DNA of 64,000 bases from Nodosilinea foveolarum. Lineage in GTDB: Bacteria; Cyanobacteriota; Cyanobacteriia; Phormidesmidales; Phormidesmidaceae. The stretch covers positions 1 to 64,000 of the forward strand of contig QBMC01000003.1 of assembly GCA_003242035.1 (NCBI GenBank). Reading direction: 5' to 3'. A program made the translations under genes and the position numbers. Shown here piece after piece: positions 10,717 through 20,941 of this stretch (position 1 is the stretch's first letter; every line of letters begins with the position of its first letter). A model generated the notes under the pieces. The model saw only the letters and a program-made list of their open reading frames with translations, did no database searches and was not told the origin of the DNA.

Positions 10717-11210
10717 GGTTTGGCGAGTGTCGAGGTGGGCTCGTAGGAATGGAAAAAGTGGCTGTGGTCGGGTAGCTGAAGGCTATGAGATGGCGCTAAA
10801 AGATAGCCTCAGCGGTTTCCGTGGGTTGGCTTGAGAATTCCCGATGAAGCGGAAAAGCCAGACGGTGATTCCACTGCAAAATCTGATCCATTACCAGGCC
10901 ACAGGCGTAGGCCCAGTCGGTAGGGCTAGATTGCTTTGGCGATGAGACTGACGCGCTCAGATAATCGGCTTCACTCTTAGATTAGTCAGTTAGCGCTTAA
11001 ACGTCAGTCGGAAAAAGTCGGTGGAAGTCTGCTCTTGGCTTTCAGGCAGTGGGCGCTGAGGAGGCGTTCTGCTTGAAGTACCGGTAAAATGATGTTGAAC
11101 CTGCCTAGTCCGTTCGGAACATTGGCTGGGTAGCTGGTAGTCTATGCTTGCAGCGGGCGCATCTACACAGATAACCGTCTAAAAGACAGATCTCGATATC
11201 GTCGGAAACC

Positions 11211-13568
11211 ATGGGAATAGATACGGCAATTGAATATGCCGACCAGTTGCTATACGAACGCACTGGCCGACATCTGAGTGATTTGCAAAGCTGTATTATT
11301 CAACAGAGCTGGCAGGGCCAAACTTACGGACAGGTCGCGACGATTGCGGGCTATAGCGAGGGTCATATTAAGGATGTGGCCTCTCAGCTATGGCGGCTAC
11401 TGTCGGAGGCACTGGGCGAGCGCATTACGAAAGGAAATTTGCGATCGCGCCTCATCAACCGCATCAAGCGCACGCTTAAAAAAGCCTCTTCTCTCCATCA
11501 AACTGAATCTTTTAGGGCAGCGACTATCGAAACAATCGTTTCTTTTGCCTCAGCAGTAGCCGCCATTCCAACACCGTTTATTGGCCGCGAGCAAGCACTT
11601 CAGACCCTACAGAATCTTGCTTTGACTCATCTAGCCGTCGTTATTCAAGGCGAGGGTGGAATTGGTAAAACAACGCTGGCTCAGCAGTACTGTCAGCGGT
11701 TTGATCAAACGTTAGAGCTGCTGATGGCGAAAGAATCAGCTAGTATTACGCCGGTCGAAAGCGTGGTGGAGGAGTGGTTACGCCAGTACTTCGATGAGGA
11801 GCCGGGGCGCGAGTTTGGCGTCACGCTGAGTCGCCTAAAGCATCATTTGCAGCAGGGATCGGTGGCTGTGCTGATTGATAATCTGGAACCCGCGTTAGAT
11901 AGTAACGGGCAGTTCATCGCGGCGCATCGGCATTATGCAGAGCTGCTGCGGGTGCTTTGTGCGTCGGGGTCGGGGGCGACAACGATTATGACCAGTCGCG
12001 ATCGCCTTTGCGAACCGGGCGTAACTGTCTATCACTATCGACTGCCAGGGCTGAGCCTAGAAAGCTGGCAACAGTTTTTTCAAGATCGACAGGCCGTGGC
12101 GTTAGAGAGTCTGGCGCGGATGCATCGGGCCTATGGCGGTAATGCTAAGGCATCGGCTGCAAGCGCTAGACGCTGATGCTTACCGTTTGTTTTGTCGGTT
12201 GGGGTGCTATCGCTATCAGGATCGGGCTAGGCTGAAGGCGGCGGCGGCGTTGGCTTTGATGTGGGATATTGATCCTTCGCAGCAGCGGCAGACGCTGAAT
12301 TCTTTGCGCGATCGCTCTCTACTAGAATTTCGTAAGGGCGACTATTGGCTGCATCCGGTGAGTCGAGCAGAGGTTATTCTGCGGCTGCGGCAAGGCACGG
12401 CTCAAAACAAGGCTGAAGACTGGCAGCAGGCGAATCGAGCGGCCGCAAACTATTGGACGAATAGCGTTAGCACGGTGGTTTCGGTCGAAGATGGATTGCA
12501 GGCGTTAGAAGCCTATTATCATTTGATTGCGGCTGAGAATTACGATGCGGCCGCAGCGGTACTGCTGAAAAGTCGGCACAATCAGTGGCAGCAGTTTTGC
12601 CTTTAGCGGCGAGTCTGTATCGCGTTGGATTGTTGCAGCCGGTGGTGAATGCGATCTCGCAGATATTGCCGCATGTGACGGCGGGCCGCAGCGAATTGAA
12701 CAACATTTTGGGCGATGTCTACTGGATTACCGGTCGGATTCATGAGGCGATCGCCTGTTAACAACAAACCCTAGCCGATACCGAGCGCCGACTGTCGATC
12801 CTAAAAACTCAATCTGTTGTACAGAGCGGTGCCGATGAAGCGCTGAAACAACAGATTGGAACGTCTACCCATAAAAGAGATATTTACTATCTTAAGATGC
12901 TGACGGTCGATGCCCATTTGAGCATGGGTTTATATCGAATGGATTTGTGGGAGTTAAGTGAAGCCGCTGAGCAGTTTGAACAGGTTATTGCGCTCGCAGC
13001 GGGAAGCGATCATCAAGCCTGGGCGGACAAGGCGACTGTCGGGCTGGCTTTAGCGCGAGCCTACCTGGGGCAAACGGCGGTGGCCCATGAGCTAGCTCTA
13101 GAGGTCTATCCCCGGTTTGCTACTGGCATAAATGATCGCCACGGTCGCCATGCTTACTTTTTGCAGCTTTTGGGTCAGGCGTTCGATAGCTTGGGCGTAT
13201 TTGATAAGGCGCGATCGCTCTATGCACAGGCGATTAATTTTGCTGAGGCGGGCCATTACGTTCAGGTGCAGGCGAAGGCGCTGACCGGTCTGGCTGTTTT
13301 GGAGCGGCATCGGGTCAATTACGGTGAGGCGGTTCGTCTACACTGTGAGGCTGTAACGCTATGCGAAAAAATTGGGGCAAAGTGCGATTTGGCTGAGGCT
13401 TATTTTCAGATGGGACTGAGCAGACGGTTGGCGAATGAGGCAGAGACGGCGGTGGCTGAGTGTTTTGATCGGGCGATCGCGCTCTTTGCCGATATCCGTG
13501 CACCTCAGCAGGTGGCGCGAGTAGCCGCCGCGCAGAAAATCAGAGGTACGAACACTTTCTCCGAGTGA
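11211..13568 (+). pseudogene. Degenerate vMAP-N/NB-ARC (STAND) ATPase + TPR gene, broken by frameshifts, an in-frame stop and a probable internal deletion
   Basis: ORFs 11211-12176, 12133-12606 and 12897-13568 read as one protein in three pieces: HTH-like N-terminus, GEGGIGKTTLAQQY Walker A, then ALDADAYRLFCRLGCYRYQD, then TPRs. Frame changes near 12150 and 12597; in-frame TAA after EAIAC near 12760. Confidence 0.8.
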
Positions 13569-13633
13569 ATTCCCGGAAATGAGCTGGCAGGTTCTGATGA
13601 ATAAACTAACCCCTTCTACAACAGTTTAATTGT

Positions 13634-14713
13634 ATGAATGACGCTACTTGTTTTAGTTCTATCCGGTCAGGTTCTAGGCGTTCGGGTTCTGTGCGTTTGG
13701 GGGCGATCACCGCACTGATAATGCTGACGGGCGCTCCTTTATCAACGGCGGCCTACGGCGCTCAATCGTCCTCGGCAAAAGAGGCGGCTTATACTGCTCA
13801 GCTCACCGAGTCTGCTGATGATACTTACGAGGCGATTGTAGAAGCCGGACAACAACAGCTTGATGCGGGAGAGTACGAGCGCGCACTGGCTACGTTTGAA
13901 GGAGCGATCGCCCAATATCCTGATGCGGCTCGGCTGTCTGTCGGTAAAGGAGAATCGCTGTACGGACTGGGCCAATTTGAGGCAGCGGTAGTGGCCTTTA
14001 AGACCGCAACCGAGCAGTCACCCGACTATTTGTACGCTTGGGTTTGGCTGGGCAACGCCTACGACGACAGCCAACAGCTAGACCTAGCGCTCGATGCCTA
14101 TTCTACGGCGAGTCGGCTCGATGCTACGAACCCCATGCCCTACTATCATCGTGGCATTGCGCTGTGGTACGCCGACCGAGACGCTGAGGCCGAAGCTGAC
14201 TTTCGCAATACCGTAGACATTGCGCCTGACTTTCCGAATGCCTGGATGTGGCTAGGCCGCAGCTTGGGAGAGCAGGAAAAGTACGAGGATGCGCTAGCTG
14301 CTTTTGACCAGGCGATCGCGATAGAACCGGGTCATTTGGGTGCTTTGTTTGGTCAAGGTCGCTCCCTGCTAGAGCTAGGCCAGTCTAAGGCGTCGGTGAA
14401 GGCTTTTGACAGTTACTTGTTACAGGATTCAGAATCTGCTCAGGCTTGGTTCTATCGAGGTAACGGACTGTTGGCGCAGGCGCAGTCCGAAGATGCGTTA
14501 GCTTCCTATGAGCGATCGCTGGCAATCAATCCTAACGAGGGCACGTTTTACAACAAAGGTCTGGCGTTGACTAGCTTAGAGCGCTATGACGAGGCGATCG
14601 CAGCTTTTGAACAGGTAATTGTGATTAATCCAGAAAACGCAGATGCCCGCGAACAGGTGGAAGCGCTAAAACAGCTAAAAGCTCAAGCTAAGCTAGCAGT
14701 TGCAGTGTATTAA
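13634..14713 (+). CDS. Tetratricopeptide repeat protein with N-terminal signal-like segment
   Basis: Multiple TPR units (YLYAWVWLGNAYDDSQQLDLALDAYSTASRLDATNPMPYYHRGIALW...). Confidence 0.9.
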   Translation: MNDATCFSSIRSGSRRSGSVRLGAITALIMLTGAPLSTAAYGAQSSSAKEAAYTAQLTESADDTYEAIVEAGQQQLDAGEYERALATFEGAIAQYPDAARLSVGKGESLYGLGQFEAAVVAFKTATEQSPDYLYAWVWLGNAYDDSQQLDLALDAYSTASRLDATNPMPYYHRGIALWYADRDAEAEADFRNTVDIAPDFPNAWMWLGRSLGEQEKYEDALAAFDQAIAIEPGHLGALFGQGRSLLELGQSKASVKAFDSYLLQDSESAQAWFYRGNGLLAQAQSEDALASYERSLAINPNEGTFYNKGLALTSLERYDEAIAAFEQVIVINPENADAREQVEALKQLKAQAKLAVAVY

Positions 14714-14933
14714 GCCTTCAACCTTCAGCGTTATGACGAAGATCTTGACATGCTACGCAGCCATCTCAATTTCGCCGCTTTGATCAAAAAGAAGCCTAAC
14801 GACTGATCTTCAGATGTTTCCATTAGCCTATGTAGGAGTAGCCCTCGCAGCCCTTGGAGATGATACGCTAATACGTAATTATTCGCCGTAGTCTGTTTGT
14901 TACAGAGTCCGGCACACAGGAGCGTTCGAGTCT

Positions 14934-15800
14934 ATGCGTTGGAAAGAGGGCCGTCGTAGCGCAAACGTTCAAGACCGTCGCGGGATGGGCGGTGGCTATA
15001 GTCGCGGTGGCGGTAGCCCGATGGTTGTCGGCGGCGGTGGATTGGGCATGATCGTCGTCGCTATTGTCATCGCGCTATTAGGCGGCGACCCGACAATCCT
15101 ACTCGACTCGTCTCCGCCAGTGAGCCGTACCCCTAGCAGCGGTCAATATCAGGCTAGCTCCCCCCAAGAAGACGAGCTGGCAGACTTTACCTCTGTTGTC
15201 TTAGCAGACACAGAAGACACCTGGGACAAAATTTTCCCCAAGGAGTTTGGCAGCAACTACCAGCACCCCGGACTCGTTTTATTTACCGGCGCGGTGCAGT
15301 CGGCCTGTGGCACCGCGCAATCCGCAGTTGGCCCGTTTTACTGCCCCGCCGACCAGCAAGTTTATATTGACCTGGACTTTTACCAGGACTTGAAGAATCA
15401 GCTAGGTGCACCTGGCGACTTCGCGCAAGCGTATGTGATTGCTCATGAGGTAGGCCATCACGTGCAAAATCTGCTGGGCATTTCCGACCAGGTACGTCAG
15501 GCCCAAAGAAGAGTAAGCAAAACTGAGGCCAATCAGCTATCGGTGCGGCAGGAGCTTCAGGCCGATTGCTTTGCCGGTGTGTGGGGTGCTAGCGCCCAAG
15601 GCCGGGGTCTTTTGGAAGCGGGTGATGTGGATGAAGCGCTGAACGCGGCCAGCCAGATCGGAGACGACAAGTTGCAGAAGCGTCAACAAGGCTATGTCAA
15701 CCCAGATTCTTTTACTCATGGGAGCGCCGAGCAAAGACAAGAATGGTTCCAGCGCGGCTTTTCGTCTGGCGATGTGGATCAGTGCGATACCTTTAGTTAG
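14934..15800 (+). CDS. YpfJ-type neutral zinc metallopeptidase
   Basis: RRSANVQDRRG N-terminus, single TM, FAQAYVIAHEVGHHVQNLLG (HExxH), ELQADCFAGVWG. Confidence 0.93.
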   Translation: MRWKEGRRSANVQDRRGMGGGYSRGGGSPMVVGGGGLGMIVVAIVIALLGGDPTILLDSSPPVSRTPSSGQYQASSPQEDELADFTSVVLADTEDTWDKIFPKEFGSNYQHPGLVLFTGAVQSACGTAQSAVGPFYCPADQQVYIDLDFYQDLKNQLGAPGDFAQAYVIAHEVGHHVQNLLGISDQVRQAQRRVSKTEANQLSVRQELQADCFAGVWGASAQGRGLLEAGDVDEALNAASQIGDDKLQKRQQGYVNPDSFTHGSAEQRQEWFQRGFSSGDVDQCDTFS

Positions 15801-15822
15801 CTGTCTTGGTACAGGCGCTAGC

Positions 15823-17298
15823 CTAACTCCGTCGAGATTTTTTCTTATCCCAAGCCTCCTGATAGCGTTGTTCATTCACCTCTACCGACTTCTGCAAGTC
15901 AACAACCGGATTGGGATAGTCCACCCCAATTCGAATATCGAAACGCTTTTGCTCTACCGGCTGCAATTTCCAGGGCGCATGTACCTTTTTTGCCGGAACC
16001 TGTTCTAGTTCGGGCAGCCAGTGCTTCACATATTTGCCTTCTGGGTCGTAGTCTTTAGACTGCTTTGGAATGTTGAAGTAGCGAAACCCCCGCGCATCGT
16101 TCCCTACGCCCGCCGTGTAGTTCCAGTTACCCCAGTTACTACACACGTCATAGTCAATCAGCAGCGACTCGAACCATTCCGCGCCCATTTGCCAGTCAAT
16201 GCCCAAATTCTTGGTTAAAAAGCTTGCCACGTTTTGCCGACCCCGGTTAGACATATACCCAGTCGCGGCAATCTCTTTCATATTGGCATCTACCAGCGGA
16301 TAGCCCGTTTCGCCATCGCGCCATTTGTCGAAACGCTTCCAGTCTTCTTGCCATTTTATCGGCAGTCCGCGAATGCCGCCTTTGCGAAAGATCTTGCGGC
16401 CATACTTGTGGCACACAAATCGAAAGTAATCTCTCCATAGCAGCTCGAATACCATCCAGTAGGTAGAGTTGTTCTTTCTTCGCTGCTGCTCGTACTTTTG
16501 CACTTCCTCGTATATTTTTCTAGGAGAAAGCGATCCGTTGGCTAGCCAGGGAGAGAATTTTGAGGAATAGTCGGCTCCCAACATTTCGTTGCGAGTTTCT
16601 TTGTAAACTTGCAGTCGGTCGGCGTCCCAGAAGTAGTGCTGTAAGCGAGCAAAGGCTTCTGTTTCGCCTCCTTTGAATGGTAAGACGCCTTTGGGATCTA
16701 TTTTGGGTTGTTCTAAGTTGAAGTGGGCGATCGCTGGAACCTCACCCACTTCAATCTCTTTCGGCAACGCCGATAGTCTTTCTGGGGTTGGAAACGCTGG
16801 CGTAATCTGACTCTCTTTCTCTACGGCCTTTCGAAATTGAGTAAAAACCTCAGGCAGCTTTTTAATCTCAAAAGGCAAATCGTCAGGATGGTAAAGCGTG
16901 GCTCCCCAATAGACTTCAGAGCTTACTTTCATTTCAGCCAGGACTTTTTCTACCGCCCGCTCTATCTGTGTCTCCTCTGAAGTAACTTCTTCATGCCAGT
17001 ACACAGCGTCTATACCCAGTGCTTTCACCAATGCTGGAATTTCTTCTTCAGGTTTGCCCTGGCGAATAACCAGATCGCTACCTTTTTTCCGAAGCTGCTG
17101 CCTCAAGTCTGCAACCGCTTCTATCAAAAACTGAGCGCGGTAAGCACCGGTTTTAGGGAAGCCAAAAGGTGTTTCACCAAAGTGTCTAGGGTCGAAACAA
17201 TAGAGCGGAATGATATCGGCTTGCTTTTCTAACGCTCGGTGAAGCGGCTCGTGATCGTGTAGGCGAAGGTCGTTGCGAAGCCAGAGGAGAATGCGCAT
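15823..17298 (-). CDS. Cryptochrome DASH / photolyase family protein
   Basis: MRILLWLRNDLRLHDHEPL at 17298 is the likely start (ORF extends to 17418); LLWRDYFRFVCHKYG; YDPEGKYVKHWLPEL. Confidence 0.9.
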   Translation of the reverse strand: MRILLWLRNDLRLHDHEPLHRALEKQADIIPLYCFDPRHFGETPFGFPKTGAYRAQFLIEAVADLRQQLRKKGSDLVIRQGKPEEEIPALVKALGIDAVYWHEEVTSEETQIERAVEKVLAEMKVSSEVYWGATLYHPDDLPFEIKKLPEVFTQFRKAVEKESQITPAFPTPERLSALPKEIEVGEVPAIAHFNLEQPKIDPKGVLPFKGGETEAFARLQHYFWDADRLQVYKETRNEMLGADYSSKFSPWLANGSLSPRKIYEEVQKYEQQRRKNNSTYWMVFELLWRDYFRFVCHKYGRKIFRKGGIRGLPIKWQEDWKRFDKWRDGETGYPLVDANMKEIAATGYMSNRGRQNVASFLTKNLGIDWQMGAEWFESLLIDYDVCSNWGNWNYTAGVGNDARGFRYFNIPKQSKDYDPEGKYVKHWLPELEQVPAKKVHAPWKLQPVEQKRFDIRIGVDYPNPVVDLQKSVEVNEQRYQEAWDKKKSRRS

Positions 17299-17401
17299 AG
17301 AAAACGTAAGGGCGTCACCTGCTGTGCGCCTAATGCAAAGAGTCAGATCGGAATGATAGGCTGACAGTAGAGATAGTCGCGACTGCACAGAGACAGAGAA
17401 A

Positions 17402-17821
17402 ATGCCTGTAAAAGACAAATTGACAGACGGTCTGAAAGAACGGCTAGAGAATGCCTGTAAGGATTTGTGGTGGAGCAGCGAAGCGGACTATCCGGTAAAA
17501 GTTGTTTGGCAACCTAGTGTAGTGGGCGATCGCAATCCAACGGTAATTAACCAATGGATTAGCTCTGTTCACGAAGAAAGTAAAATAGAAAAAGTCGATC
17601 TTAATGACTTTTTTGAGCGAGCAACAACCCCTAAAAGCTGGCACACAAAAGACGATAAGGTACAGCTTTCAAGACTAAAGTGCCTTAAAGAACTTCTAAA
17701 CGCAGAACTCTCTGCTCTACAGGTTTATCGCTGCGGCGAAGTCGAGATCGCCGCGTACGTTTTGGGCTATTCGACAGAGGGCGTACTTGCTGGCGTACAG
17801 ACGGTCTTGGTGGAGACTTGA
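17402..17821 (+). CDS. NuiA-like nuclease inhibitor
   Basis: LWWSSEADYPVKVVWQ...DLNDFFERATTPKSWHTKDDK...LSALQVYRCGEVEIAAYVLGYSTEGVLAGVQTVLVET resembles recalled Anabaena NuiA (SESEYPFEVF...FFAPATTEEDWH...YRVGDIEIDVYIVG...VVET). Confidence 0.8.
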   Translation: MPVKDKLTDGLKERLENACKDLWWSSEADYPVKVVWQPSVVGDRNPTVINQWISSVHEESKIEKVDLNDFFERATTPKSWHTKDDKVQLSRLKCLKELLNAELSALQVYRCGEVEIAAYVLGYSTEGVLAGVQTVLVET

Positions 17822-17822
17822 C

Positions 17823-18827
17823 CTATCGACTTTCTATGGCAGCTTGAATGTCTGCTGGAACCTCTGAAAGTAAATCGTAACCAGTGGCGATTTCGATACG
17901 ATCTACGGTGGTGCGGTAGGTTTGCCAGTCGGCTTCGATGCGATCGCTATTCGGCATATCCACCGCAATCACTGCCGTATCCCGGCTAATCCCAGCATTT
18001 ATATCGTCCAGTACCACGATCACCTTCCAAACGCGCCCTGGCACCGTCACCCGGCCCACCTTTCCCTGATCGCCATACAAGCCGCCAATAACGTACAGCG
18101 CTTTACCGTCCTGATAAATCAGATCGCGGCCATATTGCTCTAGTTCCTTCCATGGCCCTCGGTTATTTTCGCTGGCCTGCGGGAGAATATTCGTCATTAA
18201 AAAGGTGGCGGAGTTGTCTTGAGACGTATTGGTGCGATCGCCCGAGGGAACCATATGCCCCCGGTCGTATCCGCTGCGACGATACTCTCCCGGTGTCGCC
18301 TGATAGAATCCCTTCGGCAGTCCACCATCGGGCCTGAAGTCGTCTTGTCTATCTGTACGGCCCAACCAGCGATTATCTACGCGCCAGCTAGCCCAATTCA
18401 ACACATTGCGGCTTTTGCTGTAAGACAAGACGTATTGCGATCGCTCTATCAGCCAATTGTCGGGATTGTCCTTTCCCGCATTGCTCGGATTACCAAAGGT
18501 CAGATGCTCGCTATTGGAAAAATAGGTCGGTGCGTCTAAGCCAACGGCCACTGCGGGTAGGCTTTCGCAAGCGGTGCCATTGCGATCGCCATCCAGATTG
18601 TAAACATCGTCTTCAAAGGCGACCAAAACCGTTTGCGCCTGAGCCTGGTTGGTAAAGTCGCTACAGTCGCAAACGATGTCCGCGCAGGGCGGTAGGCTGG
18701 CGTAAATGTCTGATGCTGATAGGCGATCGCAGCTACTAAGACCTAGAACAGCGGCGATCGCTAGCCAGCTAAACCGCCAGATAGACGGTGATGAGAGCAG
18801 CAGAGAGAAGGGGCTTAGCCTGGACAT
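17823..18827 (-). CDS. Lipoprotein-type DNA/RNA non-specific endonuclease (NucA-like) with N-terminal Excalibur-like domain
   Basis: Lipobox-like LGLSSC; YNLDGDRNGTACESLP Excalibur motif; SGYDRGHMVPSGDRTNTSQDNSATFLMTNILPQASENNRGPW (DRGH nuclease motif). Confidence 0.9.
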   Translation of the reverse strand: MSRLSPFSLLLSSPSIWRFSWLAIAAVLGLSSCDRLSASDIYASLPPCADIVCDCSDFTNQAQAQTVLVAFEDDVYNLDGDRNGTACESLPAVAVGLDAPTYFSNSEHLTFGNPSNAGKDNPDNWLIERSQYVLSYSKSRNVLNWASWRVDNRWLGRTDRQDDFRPDGGLPKGFYQATPGEYRRSGYDRGHMVPSGDRTNTSQDNSATFLMTNILPQASENNRGPWKELEQYGRDLIYQDGKALYVIGGLYGDQGKVGRVTVPGRVWKVIVVLDDINAGISRDTAVIAVDMPNSDRIEADWQTYRTTVDRIEIATGYDLLSEVPADIQAAIESR

Positions 18828-18972
18828 TAAAGTAACGGCAGTCAGTGAACAGCGGATAGATGGACTTACGGTTTAATACGTACGTTCTATCAAACTATCA
18901 TCTGTAGCGCTGATGACAAAAGCCTTGCTCAAGAATGAGTCCACTAAAAAGCCAGAGCGGTATACTAAAGTC

Positions 18973-18991
18973 ATACCCCCCCCAGGGGGAT
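18973..18991. promoter_or_regulatory. C/G-tract quasi-palindrome upstream of sodN, resembling CsoR/RcnR/InrS-class operators
   Basis: ATACCCCCCCCAGGGGGAT, ~70 bp upstream of the sodN start. Confidence 0.35.
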
Positions 18992-19059
18992 CTGTGATGA
19001 CTCATCCGAGCCAATCTGATTCCTCGGAGGGGATGCTGTTTACAAAATAACAAGACCCT

Positions 19060-19533
19060 ATGTTTAGCATCGTTATTTCGACTTTGAAAACCTGTTTTCC
19101 GGCCCCCGTGGTACAGGCCCACTGCGACGGCCCCTGTGGTGTATACGACCCGTCTTCTGTGCGCATCGCGGCTGAAGCAGTCGTTTCTATGACCAAAAAG
19201 ATTCTCGACTTGCAGCACCCCGAAGGCGGCGATAAGCAGGCGATGGCTTCTTACCAGAACACCATGTCTCGCTATATTGCGATTAAAGAAGAGCAGGCTC
19301 AGATTGCTAAAGATGAGCTGTTAGTTCTTTGGACTGACTACTTTAAGCCCGTGCACCTAGAGAAGTATCCCGACCTGCACGATACTTTCTGGAAAGCCGC
19401 TAAGACTTGCTCTGCTTGCAAAGTAGAAGTGAGCACTCAGCACTGTCAGGAGCTGATGGACGCCGTACAGAAGATTCACAACATGTTCTGGGAATCCAAG
19501 GGCCGCGATGTTTCTTGGTATACCGCTAGCTAG
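19060..19533 (+). CDS. sodN: Nickel superoxide dismutase
   Basis: Short propeptide then HCDGPCGVYDPSSVRIAAEAV Ni-hook motif. Confidence 0.96.
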   Translation: MFSIVISTLKTCFPAPVVQAHCDGPCGVYDPSSVRIAAEAVVSMTKKILDLQHPEGGDKQAMASYQNTMSRYIAIKEEQAQIAKDELLVLWTDYFKPVHLEKYPDLHDTFWKAAKTCSACKVEVSTQHCQELMDAVQKIHNMFWESKGRDVSWYTAS

Positions 19534-19574
19534 TCGAGGGCTGGTGAGCTAATGCGCGCTAGTTAGACAAAAGA

Positions 19575-19612
19575 CCCTGTAATCTGTTGAGGCAGCATTA
19601 CGGGGCTTTTTT
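19575..19612 (+). terminator. Intergenic hairpin between sodN and sodX (terminator or attenuator)
   Basis: CCCTGTAAT (19575-19583) / ATTACGGGG (19597-19605) followed by CTTTTTT. Confidence 0.7.
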
Positions 19613-19616
19613 GTGG

Positions 19617-19961
19617 ATGGCGAAGCTGGGACGAGACTGGACAGAAGTTTGGCAATGGGTGCTGGGTAAACGGTGGCGAGTGCGCATAGAAGGGCGCTCT
19701 ATGTTGCCCACGCTACAGCCGAATGATGACGTGCTAGTGCTGCCAGTGACCCGGATGACGGCGCTCGCTCCCGGAGATATTGTGCTTTGCATTCATCCCT
19801 TTAGGCCAGATCTGCGCATGGTGAAGCGGATCAGTGAGACTTTTTATGATGGGGGTTGCTACGTGCTCAGCGATAATGTGGCTGAGGGTAATGATAGCCG
19901 GTCGTTTGGGGTGGTGGGTCGCGATCGCATTGTGGGCCTAGTGACCAGTCGGCTGCTGTAA
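19617..19961 (+). CDS. sodX: Nickel-type superoxide dismutase maturation protease (S26 signal-peptidase-like)
   Basis: IEGRSMLPTLQPNDDVLVLP...LRMVKRISE; immediately downstream of sodN. The in-frame ATG at 19617 is preferred to 19587, which lies in the hairpin loop. Confidence 0.9.
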   Translation: MAKLGRDWTEVWQWVLGKRWRVRIEGRSMLPTLQPNDDVLVLPVTRMTALAPGDIVLCIHPFRPDLRMVKRISETFYDGGCYVLSDNVAEGNDSRSFGVVGRDRIVGLVTSRLL

Positions 19962-20000
19962 TTCTAATTTTTCATCTATCTTGTGAGAGAGCATTCCGCT

Positions 20001-20507
20001 ATGACCGTTGAAATTCGCCCCGCCTATCCAGAAGATGTTTCGACTATTTTTGCTTTAATTAAGTCGCTCAGCGAGTACGAGAAGCTAGCGCATGAAATGG
20101 TGGGTAGCGAAGCGGATCTGCACGCAGGCTTGTTTGGGCCGGTTCCCTATGCGGAAGTAATGATCGCGGAGGTGGACGGTCAGGCGGCGGGTATGGCTCT
20201 ATATTTCTACAACTTTTCTACCTTCTTAATGAAGCCAGGTATTTATTTAGAAGATCTTTTTGTGCTGCCAGAGTTTAGACGACAAGGGATTGCGACGGCT
20301 TTGCTAAAGCATTTGGCGGCCTTTGCCCTGAGTAAAGACTGTGGCCGCCTGGAGTGGAGCGTATTGGATTGGAACGAAGATGCGATCGCCTTCTACAAAC
20401 GCATGGGTGCGATCCTAATGGATGAATGGACAGGTTGCCGAGTAAGTGGAGATGCCTTAGTGGGGCTTTCCAAATTAGAAGACTCTGCTTCAGCAGAACC
20501 CGCTTAG
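20001..20507 (+). CDS. GNAT family N-acetyltransferase
   Basis: MTVEIRPAYPEDV...GIYLEDLFVLPEFRRQGIATALLKHLA. Confidence 0.93.
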   Translation: MTVEIRPAYPEDVSTIFALIKSLSEYEKLAHEMVGSEADLHAGLFGPVPYAEVMIAEVDGQAAGMALYFYNFSTFLMKPGIYLEDLFVLPEFRRQGIATALLKHLAAFALSKDCGRLEWSVLDWNEDAIAFYKRMGAILMDEWTGCRVSGDALVGLSKLEDSASAEPA

Positions 20508-20941
20508 CTACTTATCCCCTGCTTGCTATCTTTCATTAAGCTAAACCTTCTCCTGCCCAATCTTTAGGATAGGCAGGAACAAAAAGCTGTGCAAACAAGA
20601 CTGACTATCTATGTACGTGTACTAAGTACATCAGGGTGCAGTCGCGGCTTTTTCTGGTAATTATTATTGCAAATAGCTCAGTAAATCCTCTAGTGCTCAG
20701 ATTAAAGGCTTAAAAATAGTGTCCTTTCGTAAAGGCAAGGTTCCTCGGCCTTGCATAAATATACTTGCTCTTCACATAGTGCCTGTAAACGGTATTGTTT
20801 AGCACTAAGTATAGGCACTGAGTAAGGCATTCTCATTATCTTCGAAGGGACAGGGCCGCTAGCCTAGCTAATTGACCTCATTAGCTCGCGCACTTCTACC
20901 TCATACCTCTACCCCAATAGTTCTAACCTGAGGGTATTTCA

